From: an uncultured Acidaminococcus sp.
GTDB lineage: Bacteria; Bacillota; Negativicutes; Acidaminococcales; Acidaminococcaceae
Direction: 5' to 3'
Length of the DNA: 8,261 nucleotides
Assembly (NCBI GenBank): GCA_900770265.1
Contig: CAAGJR010000233.1
Span: forward strand, 1 to 8,261
Shown: in pieces, positions 6,594-8,261 of the stretch
Layout of the letters: each line of letters opens with the position of its first letter
Numbering within the stretch: the stretch's first letter is position 1
The notes under the pieces: model-generated
What the model saw: the letters and a program-made list of their open reading frames with translations, nothing else
Database searches by the model: none
Told to the model about the DNA's origin: nothing
Program-made: the position numbers and the translations under genes

Positions 6594-7805
6594 ATGGAAA
6601 ATCTGCAACAGCCGGCCCTGCCCAGGGACCTGCTCCAATTCATCTACGAAGCGGCCTACATCCAGCGCTGGAACGATCACATCCGGCCCCAGGGCTTTAC
6701 GGAGCTGGACAAACAGGCTCACAAGATGATGATCCTTTATGTGCTGGCCCGGTACGAAGAACAGGATCACGGCGCGAAACTGGACTGGCAGGTGCTGGTG
6801 GAAGGGGGCATCTTTGAATTCCTCCACCGGGTGGTATTGACGGACATCAAGCCACCGGTGTTCCACGAACTCATGCGCAAGAGCGGTCCCCGGCTGAACC
6901 GGTGGGTGTACCAGGAACTGGCCCGCCGGATCCCCAGCCTGGCCGGGAGCGCCTTCCTGCAGCGCCTGCAGCAGTACTTCGACGGACAGGACCATCTCCT
7001 GGAGAAACAGCTGATCCGGGCGGCCCATTATCTGGCCACGGAATGGGAATTCCGGATCATCTACCGGATGAACCAGGGCATTTTCGGCGTGGAGGAAATC
7101 AAGGACCGGATCCACGACGAAATCGAGGAACATTTCAACCTGGCCGGGGTGCAGAAAATCGCCATGAACGGCAAGACCCGGAAATTCGTGGACCTGATCG
7201 GCAAGCTGCGGTTCCAGAAACGCTGGTCCCAGTCGCCCCGGGTGCCGGAGACCTCTGTCATGGGGCACGTGCTGGTGGTGGCCATTATGGGATATTTCTG
7301 TGCTCAGTCCCTGGGCGCCTGCAAGGCCCGGCTGGTGAACGACTTCCTGGGCGGCCTGTGGCACGATCTGCCGGAGGTGCTCACAAGAGACATCATCTCG
7401 CCCATCAAACGGTCCATCCAGGGGCTGGACGAACTGATCAAGGGCATCGAACAGCGTCAGATGGAAGATGTGCTGCTGCCCCTGCTGCCCCTTGCCTGGC
7501 AGGAGGACATCCTGAACTTCACCATGGATGAATTCCGTAACAAGATCCGGCTGGAAGGCAAGGTCCAGGTGCTGGAAGGGGACATCCCCGAGGCTTACAA
7601 CCAGGACGGCTTCAGCCCGGTGGACGGGGAAGTGCTGAAGGGCTGCGACCACCTGGCGGCGTTCCTGGAAGCCTGGCTCAGCATCCAGTGCGGCATCACG
7701 TCCCACCATCTGGCCGGGGTGGTGGAGGAACTGCCGAAGCAGTACGCCCACAAGACCATCGGCGGCATCGATTTCGGGGCGATCTATGAGCAGTTCAGGA
7801 AATAA
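6594..7805 (+). CDS. HD-domain phosphohydrolase, YfbR-like 5'-nucleotidase type, with a duplicated degenerate N-terminal half
   Basis: This is a 403-residue soluble protein. The C-terminal half (about 210-365) has the metal-binding HD set: His225 in ETSVMGHVLVVA, His257-Asp258 with Glu261 in GLWHDLPEVLTRDIISPIK (254-272), and Asp352 in KGCDHLAAFLEAW. HDLPEVLTxDxxxPxK is characteristic of YfbR-like 5'-deoxynucleotidases (HD_3 group), which dephosphorylate (d)NMPs. The N-terminal half (about 24-155) looks like a second copy. GGIFEFLHRVVLTDIKPPV (71-89) aligns without gaps to 253-271, with the HD pair replaced by Glu-Phe. His43 corresponds to His225, and His145 replaces Asp352. The N-terminal copy is probably inactive and structural or regulatory. 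The ATG follows the queG-like stop by 12 nt, and TAAGGAGG (6579-6586) includes that stop, so the two genes should be co-translated. The substrate is not determined. Confidence 0.8.
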   Translation: MENLQQPALPRDLLQFIYEAAYIQRWNDHIRPQGFTELDKQAHKMMILYVLARYEEQDHGAKLDWQVLVEGGIFEFLHRVVLTDIKPPVFHELMRKSGPRLNRWVYQELARRIPSLAGSAFLQRLQQYFDGQDHLLEKQLIRAAHYLATEWEFRIIYRMNQGIFGVEEIKDRIHDEIEEHFNLAGVQKIAMNGKTRKFVDLIGKLRFQKRWSQSPRVPETSVMGHVLVVAIMGYFCAQSLGACKARLVNDFLGGLWHDLPEVLTRDIISPIKRSIQGLDELIKGIEQRQMEDVLLPLLPLAWQEDILNFTMDEFRNKIRLEGKVQVLEGDIPEAYNQDGFSPVDGEVLKGCDHLAAFLEAWLSIQCGITSHHLAGVVEELPKQYAHKTIGGIDFGAIYEQFRK

Positions 7806-7822
7806 ATGTTCCAGGCAGGGAC

Positions 7823-7866
7823 GGGCTTACCGGGCGACATGGCGTTCCGCCAGTCTTGGTAAGCCC
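7823..7866 (+). repeat. Hairpin unit A
   Basis: The outer stem is GGGCTTACC (7823-7831) with GGTAAGCCC (7858-7866). The internal loop is GGGC (7832-7835) opposite TT (7856-7857). The middle stem is GAC (7836-7838) with GTC (7853-7855), then an unpaired A at 7839. The inner stem is TGGCG (7840-7844) with CGCCA (7848-7852) and loop TTC. The unit begins 17 nt after the stop of the HD gene. Confidence 0.75.
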
Positions 7867-7897
7867 CTACGGATTGCAATCGGACATTCGGTATAAC

Positions 7898-7933
7898 GTC
7901 GTAGGATTCGTAGGGGTCGTAGGAATCGTAGGG
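7898..7933. repeat. Tandem 9-bp repeat, four copies of DTCGTAGGR
   Basis: The four units are GTCGTAGGA (7898-7906), TTCGTAGGG (7907-7915), GTCGTAGGA (7916-7924) and ATCGTAGGG (7925-7933). They form an 18-bp period repeated twice with one difference. The last unit runs into the CGTAGGGG end of hairpin unit B, so the array may have arisen by duplication of that unit's edge. Confidence 0.8.
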
Positions 7934-7979
7934 GTCTACCAAGATTTTTGCCGCAGGCAAAATATCGCCCGGTAGACCC
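7932..7979 (-). repeat. Hairpin unit B, inverted relative to unit A
   Basis: The plus-strand outer arms GGGTCTACC (7932-7940) and GGTAGACCC (7971-7979) pair over 9 bp. GAT (7943-7945) pairs with ATC (7964-7966), with T7963 bulged (an A on the minus strand). TTTTGCC (7946-7952) pairs with GGCAAAA (7956-7962) around GCA. Read on the minus strand, the GGGC/TT internal loop and bulged A sit exactly where they do in unit A. Confidence 0.75.
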
Positions 7980-8014
7980 GCCAAGCAACGTAAACTTCGA
8001 CTGAAGTGCATGGG

Positions 8015-8046
8015 GCAGGCAAAATATCGCCCGGTAGACCTGCCAA
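8015..8046 (-). repeat. Truncated third copy of the hairpin unit
   Basis: These 32 bp match 7953-7984 at 31 of 32 positions, in the same orientation and 62 bp downstream. The copy holds half of unit B plus 5 bp of flank, without the partner strand of the stem, so it cannot form the full hairpin. The single C-to-T change (8041) creates GGCAGG...CCTGCC arms (8014-8019 and 8039-8044) that can pair with each other. The 30 bp between the copies contains a small ACTTC/GAAGT hairpin (7994-8007). Confidence 0.8.
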
Positions 8047-8084
8047 AACACCCTCATTTTGTTAAATAGTTTGCAAAAATAAAA

Positions 8085-8094
8085 TTGTATACAA
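8085..8094. promoter_or_regulatory. Candidate regulator site: 10-bp palindrome TTGTATACAA
   Basis: This is a perfect 10-bp palindrome, preceded by A and followed by a partial repeat GATACAA. It lies about 15 bp upstream of the -35 of the promoter at 8109-8136. It shares ATTGTATAC with the operator of the trans-sulfuration gene. The upstream position would suit an activator or a distal operator. A GntR-family protein is a reasonable but unproved candidate. Confidence 0.5.
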
Positions 8095-8108
8095 GATACA
8101 AAAAACGA

Positions 8109-8136
8109 TTGCGTATTTTCTGAATCGTGCTATAAT
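8109..8136 (+). promoter_or_regulatory. Extended -10 promoter of the gene at 8201
   Basis: TATAAT (8131-8136) is preceded by TGC (8128-8130), an extended -10. TTGCGT (8109-8114) is a partial -35 at 16 bp. The region between carries a 6-bp inverted repeat, ACGATT (8105-8110) and AATCGT (8123-8128), which could be a further operator. Transcription would start near 8143, giving a leader of nearly 60 nt. Confidence 0.65.
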
Positions 8137-8149
8137 GTGCTTGTAAGGG

Positions 8150-8171
8150 TTCAAAGATAAGAGTCTTTGGA
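8150..8171 (+). other. Leader hairpin upstream of the gene at 8201
   Basis: TTCAAAGA (8150-8157) pairs with TCTTTGGA (8164-8171) over 8 bp with one G-U, around the loop TAAGAG. It lies close to the predicted 5' end of the mRNA and about 15 nt before the ribosome-binding site. A 5' hairpin can stabilise an abundant mRNA. It is too small for a known riboswitch. Confidence 0.4.
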
Positions 8172-8200
8172 AAGATGAAAATTTTTAGGAGGCGTTACAA

Positions 8201-8261
8201 ATGAGTTTGTTTGAAATGGCAAAAATCCCTATGGAAAAGGCTAGCAAGCTGATCAACCTGG
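8201..8261 (+). CDS. Unidentified gene, first 20 codons only
   Basis: The visible N-terminus is MSLFEMAKIPMEKASKLINL, an amphipathic stretch with no signal peptide, so the product is probably cytosolic. I do not recognise the family from 20 residues. The ATG at 8201 has a perfect AGGAGG (8187-8192) 8 nt upstream. With the extended -10 promoter and the leader hairpin, this suggests a well-expressed gene. The gene runs off the right edge. The ATTGTATAC palindrome upstream hints at shared control with the trans-sulfuration gene at 1-608. Confidence 0.75.
   Translation, partial: MSLFEMAKIPMEKASKLINL

Larger units (their letters stand above)
7823..7979. repeat. Composite BIME/MITE-like element of two inverted hairpin units
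   Basis: Unit A (7823-7871, plus) and unit B (7927-7979, read on the minus strand) share GGGYYTACCGGGCGAYAT at one end and ARTCTTGGTARRCCCCTACG at the other, differing mainly in the inner hairpin. Each folds identically: a 9-bp outer stem, an asymmetric GGGC/TT internal loop, a 3-bp stem, a bulged A and an inner stem-loop. Differences between the units preserve pairing. About 55 bp with a 9-mer array separates them. Arrangement and size resemble REP/BIME pairs or a small non-autonomous element. No transposase gene is present. Confidence 0.75.
7806..8200. other. 395-bp non-coding, repeat-rich intergenic region
   Basis: I see no gene here; the apparent minus-strand reading frames run through repeat units. 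The first 174 bp hold an inverted pair of hairpin units and a 9-mer array. A truncated third unit lies at 8015-8046. The remaining 150 bp are much more A/T-rich and carry the promoter, a palindrome and the leader of the gene at 8201. No clear U-tailed terminator for the queG-HD operon is visible, so the hairpin units may be the only structure ending it. Confidence 0.7.

Noticed and set aside
6561..7751. 396-codon open frame on the minus strand opposite the HD gene
   Set aside because: The plus-strand HD protein has recognisable catalytic motifs and a good ribosome-binding site. The antisense frame has neither.
7953..8046. CRISPR-like pattern: two 32-bp repeats with a 30-bp spacer
   Set aside because: There are only two copies, both are parts of a hairpin unit that also occurs inverted at 7823-7871, and no cas gene is in view. 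It is a structured intergenic repeat, not an array.
7784..8057. Small minus-strand frames in the intergenic region
   Set aside because: They run through the 9-mer array and hairpin units. Their repeated Asp/Pro/Tyr- or Leu/Arg/Pro-rich translations come from the repeat itself.
8201..8261. Naming the last gene from its 20 visible residues
   Set aside because: The stretch has no diagnostic motif. Any name, including amino-acid dehydrogenase-type guesses, would be speculation.

Overview
The window reads as a moderately GC-rich (mid-50s %) bacterial chromosome segment with Firmicutes-type signals: strong AGGAGG ribosome-binding sites, A/T-rich promoters and tight gene packing. My guess is an anaerobic gut-type Firmicute, perhaps Negativicutes such as Acidaminococcaceae. 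That rests on overall style only and is not proved. A complete gatCAB operon implies that Gln-tRNA(Gln) and/or Asn-tRNA(Asn) is made by the indirect transamidation route.

Layout. Positions 1-608 (minus) hold the N-terminal two thirds or so of a PLP-dependent trans-sulfuration enzyme (MetB/MetC/MccB type). It is divergently transcribed from gatCAB. Its good promoter is overlapped by a perfect 9-bp inverted repeat, a likely operator. Positions 853-4069 (plus) hold gatC-gatA-gatB, tightly spaced, behind an extended -10 promoter. Two hairpin terminators follow, separated by four tandem copies of a 7-bp repeat. Positions 4277-5593 hold a membrane-anchored or secreted SGNH/GDSL hydrolase with two beta-sandwich-like repeats ahead of the catalytic domain. 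Its promoter lies inside a 9-bp inverted repeat. A strong hairpin ends this unit. Positions 5694-7805 hold a two-gene operon: a short QueG-like protein (cobalamin/4Fe-4S epoxyqueuosine reductase family) and an HD-domain protein of the YfbR-like 5'-nucleotidase type. Positions 7806-8200 are a repeat-rich intergenic region. Positions 8201-8261 are the first 20 codons of an unidentified gene with strong expression signals.

The most unusual thing is the intergenic element at 7823-7979. It consists of two oppositely oriented copies of a roughly 50-nt unit. Each folds into the same hairpin: a 9-bp outer stem, a GGGC/TT internal loop, a 3-bp stem, a bulged A and an inner stem-loop. The two copies differ by base changes that keep the pairing, and a third, truncated copy lies just downstream. 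This looks like a REP/BIME- or MITE-like structured repeat. Second is the HD protein, whose N-terminal half aligns without gaps to its C-terminal catalytic half around the HD motif but has lost the HD residues. It appears to be an internally duplicated catalytic plus pseudo-catalytic HD protein. Third, the promoter regions at the two ends of the window share the motif ATTGTATAC and may answer to the same regulator.
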